Shown here: positions 6,734 to 14,584 of the stretch, piece after piece
Position numbering within the stretch: position 1 is the stretch's first letter
Layout: the number at the start of each line of letters is the position of its first letter
Source: Betaproteobacteria bacterium
GTDB lineage: Bacteria; Pseudomonadota; Gammaproteobacteria; Burkholderiales; Ferrovaceae
NCBI GenBank assembly: GCA_028870615.1
Contig: JAGWPH010000231.1
Span: 1-16,263, forward strand
Length of the DNA stretch: 16,263 bases
Direction: 5' to 3'
Notes under the pieces: model-generated
The model's input: the letters and a program-made list of their open reading frames with translations, nothing else
Told to the model about the DNA's origin: nothing
Databases searched by the model: none
Translations under genes and position numbers: made by a program

Positions 6734-7720
6734 TCAGCGAAAATCCGCATCACCGCCCATCAGCCACCAGCGGTCCTTGAGCCGTTGCACCGTCTCGGGC
6801 TGGCGCCATACGATGGCGGGAACCACCACTTCCGTGGCCTGCGCCTGGCCCGCCTTGCCGGCAATGCTTTTGACCGCCATCGGTGTGGCCCAGGCAAAGA
6901 CCCGTTGCTGCCCGCCCCGTTCTGCAATACGCCGCGCCACGTTGACCAATGCCGGCATCTGGCGGCGCGGTGCCACCAGGTCCAGAAGTTCCAGACCATG
7001 GGCGCCGTGATCACGCAATACCACCACCCCCAGGGGATGCCCCGTCAGGCGACGCGACACCAGCAGGACGTGGTAGCGCTGCACCGGGTGCTGGAGATAG
7101 CGATGCCGCAGAAAATCGAAATCGCGCACACCCACCACCCCACCGGACAGGTCTTTTGCCATGCGCTGCCACAGCCGGTTGACGGCCTGGTGGTCCGAAA
7201 CCGTCAGGGGGCGCGCCGAGACCAGCAGCCCATGGCCTGCCCCCTGTGCCGGCCACTGCACCTCGAGAATCCGGTCCATGGGCTGGTAAAGGTTCAATGC
7301 AACGCCCAGACGGCTGGCCCGTTCGGAAGGAAAGCCGAAGGCAAAATCGTATTCCCTGTGGGTGTCCATCCAGCGCGTGATGAACCCCGTGGCCGCCTCA
7401 AAGAAGGGGCCGTGCCGGGTCAGTTTTCCCCGCAGGGCCGGGGTCACCATCACGTCGCCGATTTGCACCGCAGTCACCGGGTTTCCAAAGCACCGTACGG
7501 TGCGCGGCACCCCTCCATAAAAGGCCACGACGTCTCCCGCGAATTCCACCAGGGTGCCATGGCTGCGAGGGTTCTGGTACTTCCAGCGCCACAATGCCGG
7601 CGCCATGTCGTGGCCAAAAGCCCGCCGGAACAGGGCCAGCAAGGCCGGTTCGTCGGCGGCAAGCGCCTCCCTCACCTGCCTTGCGGGGGCCTCCGATGGC
7701 CTGTGGCCGGCATCAATCAT
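6734..7720 (-). CDS. GNAT-family acetyltransferase (acyltransferase)
   Basis: About 328 residues. The N-terminal half has the pattern of GNAT proteins found in exopolysaccharide loci: FRRAFGHDMAPALWRWKYQN (31-50), FYGGVPRTV (67-75), the acetyl-CoA-side IGDVMVTPALRGKLTRHG (87-104), and FGFPSERASRLG (128-139). The C-terminal half (about 170-310) looks like a second, more diverged GNAT-like unit, giving a tandem arrangement. Likely role: acetylation or another acylation of a sugar amine or hydroxyl before export. The ATG at 7718-7720 overlaps the wzt stop by 8 bases, a normal coupled junction. A TTG 12 codons upstream (7754-7756) is possible but would deepen the overlap. A nearby partner is the PIG-L deacetylase domain in the same operon, which could free an amine for this enzyme (inference). 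Confidence 0.7.
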   Translation of the reverse strand: MIDAGHRPSEAPARQVREALAADEPALLALFRRAFGHDMAPALWRWKYQNPRSHGTLVEFAGDVVAFYGGVPRTVRCFGNPVTAVQIGDVMVTPALRGKLTRHGPFFEAATGFITRWMDTHREYDFAFGFPSERASRLGVALNLYQPMDRILEVQWPAQGAGHGLLVSARPLTVSDHQAVNRLWQRMAKDLSGGVVGVRDFDFLRHRYLQHPVQRYHVLLVSRRLTGHPLGVVVLRDHGAHGLELLDLVAPRRQMPALVNVARRIAERGGQQRVFAWATPMAVKSIAGKAGQAQATEVVVPAIVWRQPETVQRLKDRWWLMGGDADFR

Positions 7721-8948
7721 CCTGGGGCTTTGCAACGCTGTTCCAATGATGGGCAAGGGTCACCAGGCCGGGCTCAAGCCAGGACTGTTCTACGGTGATC
7801 TCAATGGCTTTCAGTGCCTGTTCGTACACGTGAAGCATGCGTTCGCAGGCCAGGAATACCGAGACGGTATACGCCCCCCGCAACAGGGGCACCCTGGGAA
7901 ACGTGATCGATGCCACGCCGCGCCCCCGGTCATCGCGGCTCAGCACGAATCCATCGTTGCGTGAATTGACTGTGGCCACCACCGTTCCCGATGCGCTGTC
8001 AATGCCGACGCCGATACAGGGAATGGGCAACTGGATGTCCGATGAAAATTCGATGCGCAAGGTCAGGTCCGATACGCCCGATTGCAAGACCACCCGGCTG
8101 CCCTCCACGCCTTCGGCCCGTGCGCTGATGCGCTCGATGCGCGCCGTCCCCTGGGGGGGCGGCAGGGGGGCCGTTTCGGGCGCACGCTTGATCCCCTCGT
8201 TCCGGGCCATGGGTCCTTCCAGGGATTGGCTATAGGCGGGCAGCACCGAGACGGGGTCGCCCAACTGCACTGCCTTGCCGTTTTCCAGCCACAGCGCACG
8301 ACTGCACACCGCCTCGATGTGATAAAGGGAGTGCGAACACACCAGCACGGTTTTACCCCCTTCCCGCAACTGCATGATCCGGTCAAAGGATTTTCTGGCG
8401 AAGGCCCCATCCCCCACGGAAAGCGCCTCGTCAATGATCAGGATGGCGGGGTCCACACTCGTGGCAATGGAAAAAGCCAGGCGCATGAACATGCCGCTCG
8501 AATAGGTCTTGACCGGTTGGTCGATGAACCGGCCGATGTCGGCAAAAGACAGGATGTCGTCCAGCCGCGCCTCGGTCTCTTCCCGGGTCAGGCCCAGAAT
8601 CGCTGCGTTCATGAAGACATTTTCGCGACCGGTAAATTCCAGGTTGAAGCCGGAGCCCAGCTCCAGCAGCGCCGCGACCCGGCCTTCCACTTCCACCGAG
8701 CCGGTGGTGGGCTGAAGGATGCCGCTGATCAGTTGCAGCAGCGTGGATTTGCCCGCGCCGTTGCGGCCCACGATGCCAAACACTTCGCCCCGTGGAATCT
8801 CGAAACTGATGTCCTGCAATGCCCAGAAGAGTTGTTCGGGATGCAACGCGCGCCCCAGCAGGGCCTGTTTGAGACGGTCCAGGGGATGGGTAAAAAGAGT
8901 GTAGCTTTTGCCCAGGCCGCTGACGCGGATGGCCCAATCAGAGGACAT
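7713..8948 (-). CDS. wzt: polysaccharide ABC transporter ATP-binding protein with C-terminal glycan-recognition domain
   Basis: A 411-residue ATPase of the Wzt/TagH type. The N-terminal nucleotide-binding domain has Walker A GRNGAGKST (61-69), the signature region YSSGM (149-153), Walker B AILIIDE (168-174) and the H-loop histidine (206). It also has LLELGSGFNLEFTGRENV, the family block between Walker A and the signature. After about residue 265 there is a beta-rich C-terminal domain (to about 395), as in Wzt proteins that recognise the non-reducing end modification of their O-antigen. The ATG at 8946-8948 overlaps the permease stop by 11 bases and has AAAGGA about eight bases upstream. A longer reading into the permease gene has no better ribosome site. 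With wzm it exports a complete lipid-linked glycan across the inner membrane. Confidence 0.92.
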   Translation of the reverse strand: MSSDWAIRVSGLGKSYTLFTHPLDRLKQALLGRALHPEQLFWALQDISFEIPRGEVFGIVGRNGAGKSTLLQLISGILQPTTGSVEVEGRVAALLELGSGFNLEFTGRENVFMNAAILGLTREETEARLDDILSFADIGRFIDQPVKTYSSGMFMRLAFSIATSVDPAILIIDEALSVGDGAFARKSFDRIMQLREGGKTVLVCSHSLYHIEAVCSRALWLENGKAVQLGDPVSVLPAYSQSLEGPMARNEGIKRAPETAPLPPPQGTARIERISARAEGVEGSRVVLQSGVSDLTLRIEFSSDIQLPIPCIGVGIDSASGTVVATVNSRNDGFVLSRDDRGRGVASITFPRVPLLRGAYTVSVFLACERMLHVYEQALKAIEITVEQSWLEPGLVTLAHHWNSVAKPQDD

Positions 8949-9750
8949 CGGCAAATCCTTTCCTGACACGCCTGAAAAACAACGCCCCCAGACCGGCCCA
9001 TCCGATCCCGATCAGTGCGTAAAGCGCCAGCGCAGACCAGTGGGGCCAGATCCCCTCAATGGTCACGCGCCGGGTCTCTTCGATGACGAGCGTGAGCGGG
9101 TTGATCATCAGCCAGGGACGCAGGGCCTCCGGCAACGCTTCCACGGGGTAGAACACCGGACTCAGAAACTGCAGGAACGTCACCACCAAACCAATCAACT
9201 GACCCAGATCTTTCAGGTAAACGCCCAGCGCCGAGAGAAACCAGCCTGTTCCCAGCAGAAAGGGAATCATGACCGCCCACACCAGCGGCACGGCGATGAG
9301 CGCAGGCTGGGGCGCACCATGCAACACGGACACGGCCAGCACCAGGACCAGCGCCGCTGTGATCAGGTGAAACAGGGCCGAGAACAACGCAGCCCATGGC
9401 AGGATCTCCAGGGGAAAGACCACACGCTTGACGAGGTTGGGCTGATCCACGATCAGCCGCGGGGCGCGCAGCAGATACTCCGCAAAGCAGTTGAACACGA
9501 TCAGGCCGGCGTACAGCCGGATTGCAAAATCAAAATCATCGCCGTCTGAATTCAGCCAGCGCGCATGGAAGATATGCTGGAAAACGAAGGTGTAAACCGC
9601 AAGCATCAACAGCGGGGTCACAAAGGCCCAGGTCAGCCCGCCATAGGAGCCCCGATATCGCGTACTCACTTCGCGCACTGCAAATTGCCTGATCAGGCCG
9701 CGCTGGGACCAGGGCCAGAGATATTGCCGCAAGGGGAGGATGGAAGTCAT
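8938..9750 (-). CDS. wzm: polysaccharide ABC-2 type transporter permease
   Basis: A 270-residue integral membrane protein with about six hydrophobic segments. Marks of the Wzm/TagG family are REVSTRYRGSYGGLTWAFV (26-44) at the cytoplasmic N-terminus before the first membrane span, QPNLVKRVVFPLEILPW (103-119), YLKDLGQ (179-185) and SPVFYP (197-202). It forms the channel of the ABC exporter whose ATPase is the next gene. The ATG at 9748-9750 was chosen because the family starts close to the REV..RY motif. An upstream extension of the frame (to 9855) would run through an intergenic repeat and the end of the previous gene. It lies 35 bases after the stop of the membrane glycosyltransferase gene, the widest gap in this operon. 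Confidence 0.92.
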   Translation of the reverse strand: MTSILPLRQYLWPWSQRGLIRQFAVREVSTRYRGSYGGLTWAFVTPLLMLAVYTFVFQHIFHARWLNSDGDDFDFAIRLYAGLIVFNCFAEYLLRAPRLIVDQPNLVKRVVFPLEILPWAALFSALFHLITAALVLVLAVSVLHGAPQPALIAVPLVWAVMIPFLLGTGWFLSALGVYLKDLGQLIGLVVTFLQFLSPVFYPVEALPEALRPWLMINPLTLVIEETRRVTIEGIWPHWSALALYALIGIGWAGLGALFFRRVRKGFADVL

Positions 9751-9774
9751 GCGCCCGATTGTAAACCAGAGGAT

Positions 9775-9799
9775 GGGGTCAGACCTCATTCCCCCCTTT
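9775..9799 (+). repeat. interspersed short repeat, GGGGTCAGACCTCATTCCC type
   Basis: A copy of the window's short repeat family sits between the membrane glycosyltransferase stop and wzm. Read on the minus strand, the last codons of the upstream gene (Glu-Arg-Gly-Glu-stop) are made from it. It resembles copies at 14595-14607 (inverted) and 15351-15388. Confidence 0.6.
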
Positions 9800-11450
9800 C
9801 CCAATACAGCGTCCCGTTTTTGGGGATGGTCAGCAAATCGGTATAGGACACCCACCCTTCGGGGGCGTTGTAACGCATGTAGAAGTCCGGGTTGGCAATG
9901 TGCACCCGGGCTGCTCCCACGGCATTGATCGGGACCTTGCTGCCTCCCACGGAGACGAATTCATAGCGGCCCTGGCGCGGAGGCCCCACGCGCCAATTCA
10001 AAAAACTGGAGGCGGCATCGTATCCGATGCCCAGGCTGAAGGGGGCCTGCCGCAGGCTTTCATGCCAGGCTGCAATCGCTCCGGGCAGTTGCTTTCCGTA
10101 GTCCACATAACCCTTCCGTGTTTCGTCGTAACGCCAGACCGTCTGGAAAGGATGCTGCAGATGCTTTAACTGGATCTCATCATAAATGAACTGTGGCCCG
10201 CCCTGCCCTGGATGAACGGATTCGCGAATTTCCTGAATCCCTTTCACCTGTTGATAAGGGACCTCTTCAGGGAGCCACACCAGTTGCGTGGCATCGCCGG
10301 ACCACAGGGGTTGTTCCAGCACCTGCGCCCTGTGCGCCTGCTGCGCGACGTCGATCACGTTCTGGTGCGCCAGCAGATAACAACGAAGCCCCAGCATCAG
10401 CACAAACAGCCCGGCCGGTCCCCGCAGGACCGGCTTCTCCCTGGAAATCGTATCAAGGGACAACACCACCATCACGACACATAACAGCGCGGGAACAAAC
10501 TGGTACCGTGGCGTCCCCAAGAGTCCCCCGTGCACCGGCACCAGCGGCAACAGGACTGCAGTGAGGGCGGCCAACAGGAGGGGCAAGCCCCTGGGGCGAA
10601 GATATAGGGCGCCGGCCAGCGCCAGCAGGGCAAAGCCGACGATCAGGCTGGCACGGGTATCCCCGCCGGACAGCGCCCGGGGCAACTGGCCAAAATGATG
10701 CAGCACCGGTGCAATCGAGATCGGCCCTGCCGCGCCATAGCCCCCCACCCACTCCCCCAGCATCCAGTGCCGCCAGAACAGATAGGTCAATGCGCCGATG
10801 CCATAGGGCAGCAACCCTCGTATCCTGCCGAGGACACGCCCTTGGGGCATCGCCAGCAGGATCAGGGGAAGAAGGGCAAACACTTCCTTTGAGGACAGCG
10901 CCAGGAGATAGGCCCCGGCACCCAGCCAGGCCCTGATGCGGCCCTGCCGGGCTTCCGTGCAATCCAGCGCCCCAAGAAAAAAGAACAGCGACACCAGGCT
11001 GAACATCAATCCGGACACGTAATGACGCGACATCAGTTGGTGCGCCAGGATCACCGTGGGAGGAGAGAGGATGAACAGGGCCGCGCCCGCAAAGGCCCAG
11101 AATCTTGAAGTGAAGCGCTGCAAAATGACATACAGCAGGCCGGCGCAAAGGGCCAGGGACAGCAGGACATGCCCGTAATATCCCGCTGCATCCAGGCCAA
11201 ACAGCGCATGGTCCACATCGAAATCCAGCACCAGCCACGGCGTGAGGTTGGCTGTCGTCAAATCCCGCCAGCTTTGCGGATCGAAAAAATATGCCAGGGG
11301 ACTGTGCGCCATGGCGTAAGCCAGGATGATGGGATCGTCATCCGAGAAAAACCCCCACCCGGTCACGCTCCCATCCACAACCCACAGCACGCCCGCCAGG
11401 GCCAGAACGGCGGCCAGGTCCTGCCAGCGCAACTTAAGCCCGCGGGTCAT
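9786..11450 (-). CDS. polytopic membrane glycosyltransferase (GT-C-like), possible GtrC-type transferase
   Basis: About 554 residues. Roughly ten hydrophobic spans occupy residues 10-362, followed by a soluble domain of about 190 residues, expected to be periplasmic. The first predicted outside loop has SDDDP (36-40), the position where GT-C enzymes carry their catalytic acid, and LSSKEVF (185-191) is a motif often seen in GT-C proteins. These enzymes use polyprenyl-phosphate sugars as donors. With a GtrB-type synthase and a GtrA-type domain encoded just across the divergent start region, it is a good candidate for the chain-modifying transferase of a Gtr system. I chose the ATG at 11448-11450 because it has GGA five bases upstream; an ATG at 11472-11474 would add eight residues. 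Its last four codons fall in a short repeat. No sugar specificity can be assigned. Confidence 0.65.
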   Translation of the reverse strand: MTRGLKLRWQDLAAVLALAGVLWVVDGSVTGWGFFSDDDPIILAYAMAHSPLAYFFDPQSWRDLTTANLTPWLVLDFDVDHALFGLDAAGYYGHVLLSLALCAGLLYVILQRFTSRFWAFAGAALFILSPPTVILAHQLMSRHYVSGLMFSLVSLFFFLGALDCTEARQGRIRAWLGAGAYLLALSSKEVFALLPLILLAMPQGRVLGRIRGLLPYGIGALTYLFWRHWMLGEWVGGYGAAGPISIAPVLHHFGQLPRALSGGDTRASLIVGFALLALAGALYLRPRGLPLLLAALTAVLLPLVPVHGGLLGTPRYQFVPALLCVVMVVLSLDTISREKPVLRGPAGLFVLMLGLRCYLLAHQNVIDVAQQAHRAQVLEQPLWSGDATQLVWLPEEVPYQQVKGIQEIRESVHPGQGGPQFIYDEIQLKHLQHPFQTVWRYDETRKGYVDYGKQLPGAIAAWHESLRQAPFSLGIGYDAASSFLNWRVGPPRQGRYEFVSVGGSKVPINAVGAARVHIANPDFYMRYNAPEGWVSYTDLLTIPKNGTLYWERGE

Positions 11451-11482
11451 TCTTTTCCGATACCATGCGATCATGGCGCTGA
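11451..11482. promoter_or_regulatory. divergent start region with CCATG-CGAT-CATGG inverted repeat
   Basis: Two operons diverge here, with candidate start codons 8 to 44 bases apart. The gap holds an inverted repeat with 5-base arms (11463-11476) and, on the plus strand, two tiny frames: ATG 11465 to TGA 11482, which abuts the next ATG, and ATG 11473 to TAA 11502. No good ribosome site precedes the plus-strand gene and no clear -35/-10 is seen. Promoters must therefore lie within the opposing coding sequences, and the two operons may be co-regulated. Confidence 0.35.
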
Positions 11483-12457
11483 ATGACTTTCTTCATGACT
11501 AAAGATACCACACCAAAAACCGTCAGCTTTGTGCTGCCCTTTTTCAATGAGCAGGGGAACATCGGCAAATTTTTCGAGCAGCTCCTGGCGGTGCTGGCCC
11601 CCTTGAACACGTATCGTTTCGAGTTGATCCTGGTGGATGACGGAAGCCGGGATGGCACCCTGGGCGAGCTGCGCCGCTTTTGCCGGTCCATCCCGTTGGT
11701 CGGACCGCTCACTGCGCACCTGGTGGTCTTCACCAGAAATTTCGGCAAGGAAGTGGCCATGACCGCAGGCCTTGATATCAGCACCGGAGATGCCGTGATC
11801 ATCATGGATACGGACCTGCAGCACCCGCCCGGATCCATTCCGGAATTTCTGGCGCAGTGGGAGGCCGGAGCAAAGCTGGTCATCGGCCAACGCACCAATC
11901 GCAAAACCGATACGCTGGTTTACCGGATCTTCGCCGGGCTTTTCCACGCCATCCACAACAAGCTCTCCAACATCAACCTGCCGCGCGGCACCGGTGATTT
12001 TCGGCTGGTGGATCGCGAGATCGTGGCGCAACTGGTGACCCTGCGCGAACGGCAACGATTTCTTCGCGGGCTGTTTGCCTGGCTGGGTTACGAACCCTGC
12101 ATCGTGACCTACGACGTCCAGAGCCGTCACCAGGGCCGGTCTTCGTTCACCCATTGGCGTTCCTGGAATCTGGCCCTTGAAGGCATTACCAGTTTCAGCA
12201 CGGCACCCATTCGCCTCTGGACCTACCTCGGCCTGGTTGTCGCCATTGCCGGCTTTGGCTATGGGTTTTACGTGGTCCTCATCACGGTGCTTTACGGAAT
12301 CCAGACCCCGGGCTACGCCTCCCTGGTGTCCCTGGTGCTGCTGATCGGGGGGCTCAACCTCATCGGCCTCGGGATGATGGGCGAGTACATCGGCCGGATT
12401 CACGCCGAGGTGAAAGACCGGCCGATTTACGTCATCAAAACCCACGAAACTTTTTGA
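11483..12457 (+). CDS. GtrB/ArnC-type polyprenyl-phosphate glycosyltransferase
   Basis: A 324-residue GT2 enzyme. The catalytic domain has VDDGSRDGT (51-59), the metal motif DTDLQHPP (109-116), GTGDFRLVDR (169-178) and QGRSSF (217-222). Two C-terminal membrane spans follow (about 245-270 and 280-299), and then GEYIGRIHAEVKDRPIY (300-316), the family's conserved end. The family moves a sugar from a nucleotide donor onto undecaprenyl phosphate at the cytoplasmic face, making the substrate that a GtrA flippase and a membrane transferase use. An ATG at 11495 is an alternative start; neither has a clear ribosome site. It is the first gene of the plus-strand operon; the next gene, carrying a GtrA domain, begins three bases after its stop. 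The sugar (glucose, mannose or other) cannot be told. Confidence 0.9.
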   Translation: MTFFMTKDTTPKTVSFVLPFFNEQGNIGKFFEQLLAVLAPLNTYRFELILVDDGSRDGTLGELRRFCRSIPLVGPLTAHLVVFTRNFGKEVAMTAGLDISTGDAVIIMDTDLQHPPGSIPEFLAQWEAGAKLVIGQRTNRKTDTLVYRIFAGLFHAIHNKLSNINLPRGTGDFRLVDREIVAQLVTLRERQRFLRGLFAWLGYEPCIVTYDVQSRHQGRSSFTHWRSWNLALEGITSFSTAPIRLWTYLGLVVAIAGFGYGFYVVLITVLYGIQTPGYASLVSLVLLIGGLNLIGLGMMGEYIGRIHAEVKDRPIYVIKTHETF

Positions 12458-12460
12458 CTG

Positions 12461-13582
12461 TTGAAAGTAAAACATCAATTCCTGCGGTTTGGGCTGGTTG
12501 GCGTCCTCAATACGGGAGTCCATCTTGCCGTTGTCATGCTGGTGCTTGCCAACACCCCATTGCACCAGATGGGCGCCAATGCACTGGCCTACCTGGTGGC
12601 TTCCTCGTTTTCCTATCTCCTGAATGCCCGGTGGAGTTTCAACGCAAGGCACCATTGGCCCGGGTTTCTGCGTTTCCAGGGGGTCAATCTGCTCGGGCTC
12701 TGTGTCAGTACGCTGATGGGTTTTATCGGCGATCTCCTGGCATGGCACTACCTGCTGACCGTGTTGTTGATTGCGCTGATCGTGCCGGCACTGTCGTTTT
12801 TTCTCCATCGTTCCTATACTTTTTTAGCGCCCGCCCCTCCGCCGGATCGGCGCCCGGATTGTTTTAAAAACTTTCCGAAAGTCCGCCCAACCTTGCCCCA
12901 ACCCTACCTTGCCGTCTATGAACAGGAATATATTGCCAACCGGACGGAGGGCGGCACTGCAAATCGCATCGCCCGGTTTCTGGAGTCCTGGATGCATCGC
13001 CAGGTCGCCGCTACGGCGCCCGGGACCCCCCACGCCATTCTTGAACTGGGCGCCGGTTCCCTCAATCACCTGCCCTGGGAGCAGGACTATCAGCGTTACG
13101 ATGCGGTCGAGCCTTTCAAACCCCTCGTTGAAGCCAGTCGCCATCACACTTTGGTCAATACGTTTTATTCCTCCCTGGCGGAGGTGCCGCCGGATCAATA
13201 TTATGATCGCGTCATCTCCATTGCCGTCCTGGAGCACCTTCTGGATTTGCCCGCCGAGATCGCGCGCGCTGCGTTGCATCTCAACGAACAGGGGGTGTTT
13301 TGTGCGGGCATTCCCACCGAAGGGGCCTGGCTCTGGTCCCTGGCCTGGAAATACGGCACCGGCCCGGGGTTCAGGAGGCGCACCGGGCTGGACTACGCAG
13401 TGCTGATGAAACATGAACACGTCAACACGGCAGACGAGATCGAAACCTGCATCCGCTATTTTTTCACGGAGGTCACCATCAAACGGTTCCCGACGCCCTT
13501 CAAGCCATTCAGCCTGTACACCTTTATCCAGGCAAAGGGAGTCCGTCGACTGCAATGCGTGGAGATGGGTGAACCCCAGTGA
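12461..13582 (+). CDS. GtrA-like flippase fused to a class I SAM-dependent methyltransferase
   Basis: A 373-residue protein with two unrelated parts in one uninterrupted frame. Residues 5-122 are a GtrA domain with four membrane spans: the opening FLRFGLVGVLNTGVHL (7-22), LVASSFSYLLNARWSF (45-60) and the ending SFFLHRSYTF (112-121) are hallmarks. After a proline/charged linker (123-145), residues about 150-365 are a class I methyltransferase, with SAM motif I ILELGAGSLNHL (193-204), acidic Glu217 at the end of the second strand, and YYDRVISIAVLEHLLDLP (247-264) as motif II and the following helix. GtrA proteins move polyprenyl-phosphate sugars across the membrane. The methyltransferase half would face the cytoplasm. 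The start is TTG, three bases after the previous stop; no in-frame ATG exists before the first membrane span. The stop overlaps the next gene by GTGA. A methylated sugar or chain-end cap is a plausible product (inference). Confidence 0.82.
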   Translation: MKVKHQFLRFGLVGVLNTGVHLAVVMLVLANTPLHQMGANALAYLVASSFSYLLNARWSFNARHHWPGFLRFQGVNLLGLCVSTLMGFIGDLLAWHYLLTVLLIALIVPALSFFLHRSYTFLAPAPPPDRRPDCFKNFPKVRPTLPQPYLAVYEQEYIANRTEGGTANRIARFLESWMHRQVAATAPGTPHAILELGAGSLNHLPWEQDYQRYDAVEPFKPLVEASRHHTLVNTFYSSLAEVPPDQYYDRVISIAVLEHLLDLPAEIARAALHLNEQGVFCAGIPTEGAWLWSLAWKYGTGPGFRRRTGLDYAVLMKHEHVNTADEIETCIRYFFTEVTIKRFPTPFKPFSLYTFIQAKGVRRLQCVEMGEPQ

Positions 13583-14505
13583 AAATACTCGCCGTCACTG
13601 TGACGTTTCACCCGGACCTTGGTGTGCTGCACCACCAGCTGGAAATGCTGCTGAGCCCCCTCCCGACGCAGTCCGCCCCCACGCAGGTCCTTTTCGTCGA
13701 CAACGGCTCGCCTCCCGACACCGTGACCGAATTGCGCCAATGGACAGCCACCAATGATCGCGTCTCGCTCATGGCCTTCGGGGAAAACCGCGGCATCGCG
13801 GCTGCGCATAACTACGGTATCGCCCATGCCCTGGGACATGGGTTCACTCACGTCCTGCTGATGGACCAGGACAGCCTGCCGGCACCCGATATGGTGGCGC
13901 AACTCGCTGTGGCGATGCATCGGCTGTCCTTAATCGACCCTTATGCGGCCGCCGTCGGTCCGCATTATGTGGATCCGGTTCTTGGCAACCCGCCTGATTT
14001 TGTTCGCATCCATGCGCTGGGCATTCGACGCCATCAGGCGCTGCCGGATCGCCCCATCGTCGGCGTGGACTATCTCATTTCTTCCGGCTCCCTGATTTCA
14101 CTGCAGGCGCTGGGCACCATCGGCGGCATGCAGGAAGCGCTCTTCATCGACTATGTGGACATCGAATGGGGACTGCGTGCACGACGCCTGGGCTGGCACC
14201 TCTACGGCATCTTTGCGGCAAGCATGACGCATTCTCTCGGCCCAAAAGTGATCCGGTTTTTCTGGCGGCGTTTTCCGCTGCACAGTCCGCAACGCCACTA
14301 TTTTGTCGTCCGCAATGCCCTCTGGCTGTATCGCGACGGTGGCCTGCCCCTCTCCTGGCGCATTCCTCATGGCATCCGCCTGATGCTGCGAGTGATGGTG
14401 TATCTGCTGATGGGCGACTCGCGCCTGACAAGGACCAGGTATATCTGGAGGGGTGTCCGCGACGGGCTGCGGGGACGCATGGGGAAACCCGCGTGGATGG
14501 CGTAG
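13579..14505 (+). CDS. rhamnosyltransferase-like GT2 glycosyltransferase
   Basis: A 308-residue GT2 enzyme resembling the RfbF/WbbL-type rhamnosyltransferases of O-antigen and capsule loci. Marks are VTVTFHPDL (6-14), VDNGS (40-44), ENRGIAAAHNYGI (69-81), the metal motif MDQDS (95-99), SSGSLIS (168-174) and FIDYVDIEWGLRAR (189-202). The C-terminal segment is basic and aromatic, with HSLG and a membrane-associating helix, as usual for the family. The start is GTG, overlapping the preceding stop as GTGA; no better start is nearby. It is the last gene of the plus-strand operon and is followed by a strong hairpin. The donor is probably dTDP-rhamnose by family resemblance, but no dTDP-rhamnose genes are visible in the window, so this is open. 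Confidence 0.85.
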   Translation: MKILAVTVTFHPDLGVLHHQLEMLLSPLPTQSAPTQVLFVDNGSPPDTVTELRQWTATNDRVSLMAFGENRGIAAAHNYGIAHALGHGFTHVLLMDQDSLPAPDMVAQLAVAMHRLSLIDPYAAAVGPHYVDPVLGNPPDFVRIHALGIRRHQALPDRPIVGVDYLISSGSLISLQALGTIGGMQEALFIDYVDIEWGLRARRLGWHLYGIFAASMTHSLGPKVIRFFWRRFPLHSPQRHYFVVRNALWLYRDGGLPLSWRIPHGIRLMLRVMVYLLMGDSRLTRTRYIWRGVRDGLRGRMGKPAWMA

Positions 14506-14522
14506 AGGGCAATGGGGGAATA

Positions 14523-14566
14523 AAAGGGGGCCGGACCTCAAACACACTTGAGGTCCGGCCCCCTTT
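14523..14566. terminator. bidirectional terminator hairpin built from two inverted repeat copies
   Basis: A perfect 19-bp inverted repeat, AAAGGGGGCCGGACCTCAA (14523-14541) and its complement (14548-14566), surrounds the loop ACACAC. T-rich sequence follows on both strands (TTTCATTTT on plus, TTTTATT on minus). It lies between convergent genes that stop at 14505 and 14585, so it can terminate both. An outer GGGGG/CCCCC pair extends the stem imperfectly. Each arm resembles the GGGGTCAGACCTCA repeat (12 of 14 bases). Confidence 0.85.
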
Positions 14567-14584
14567 CATTTTCCCCCTCTTTCT

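Noticed and set aside
9751..9855. N-terminal extension of wzm to 9855
   Set aside because: It runs through an interspersed repeat and the end of the preceding gene, and Wzm proteins start shortly before the REV..RY motif.
11471..12808. Long open frame on the minus strand opposite the GtrB-type and GtrA-fusion genes (445 codons)
   Set aside because: It is rich in Gln, His, Pro and Gly with no recognisable domain, which is typical of antisense shadows in GC-rich DNA, and the opposite strand carries well-conserved genes.
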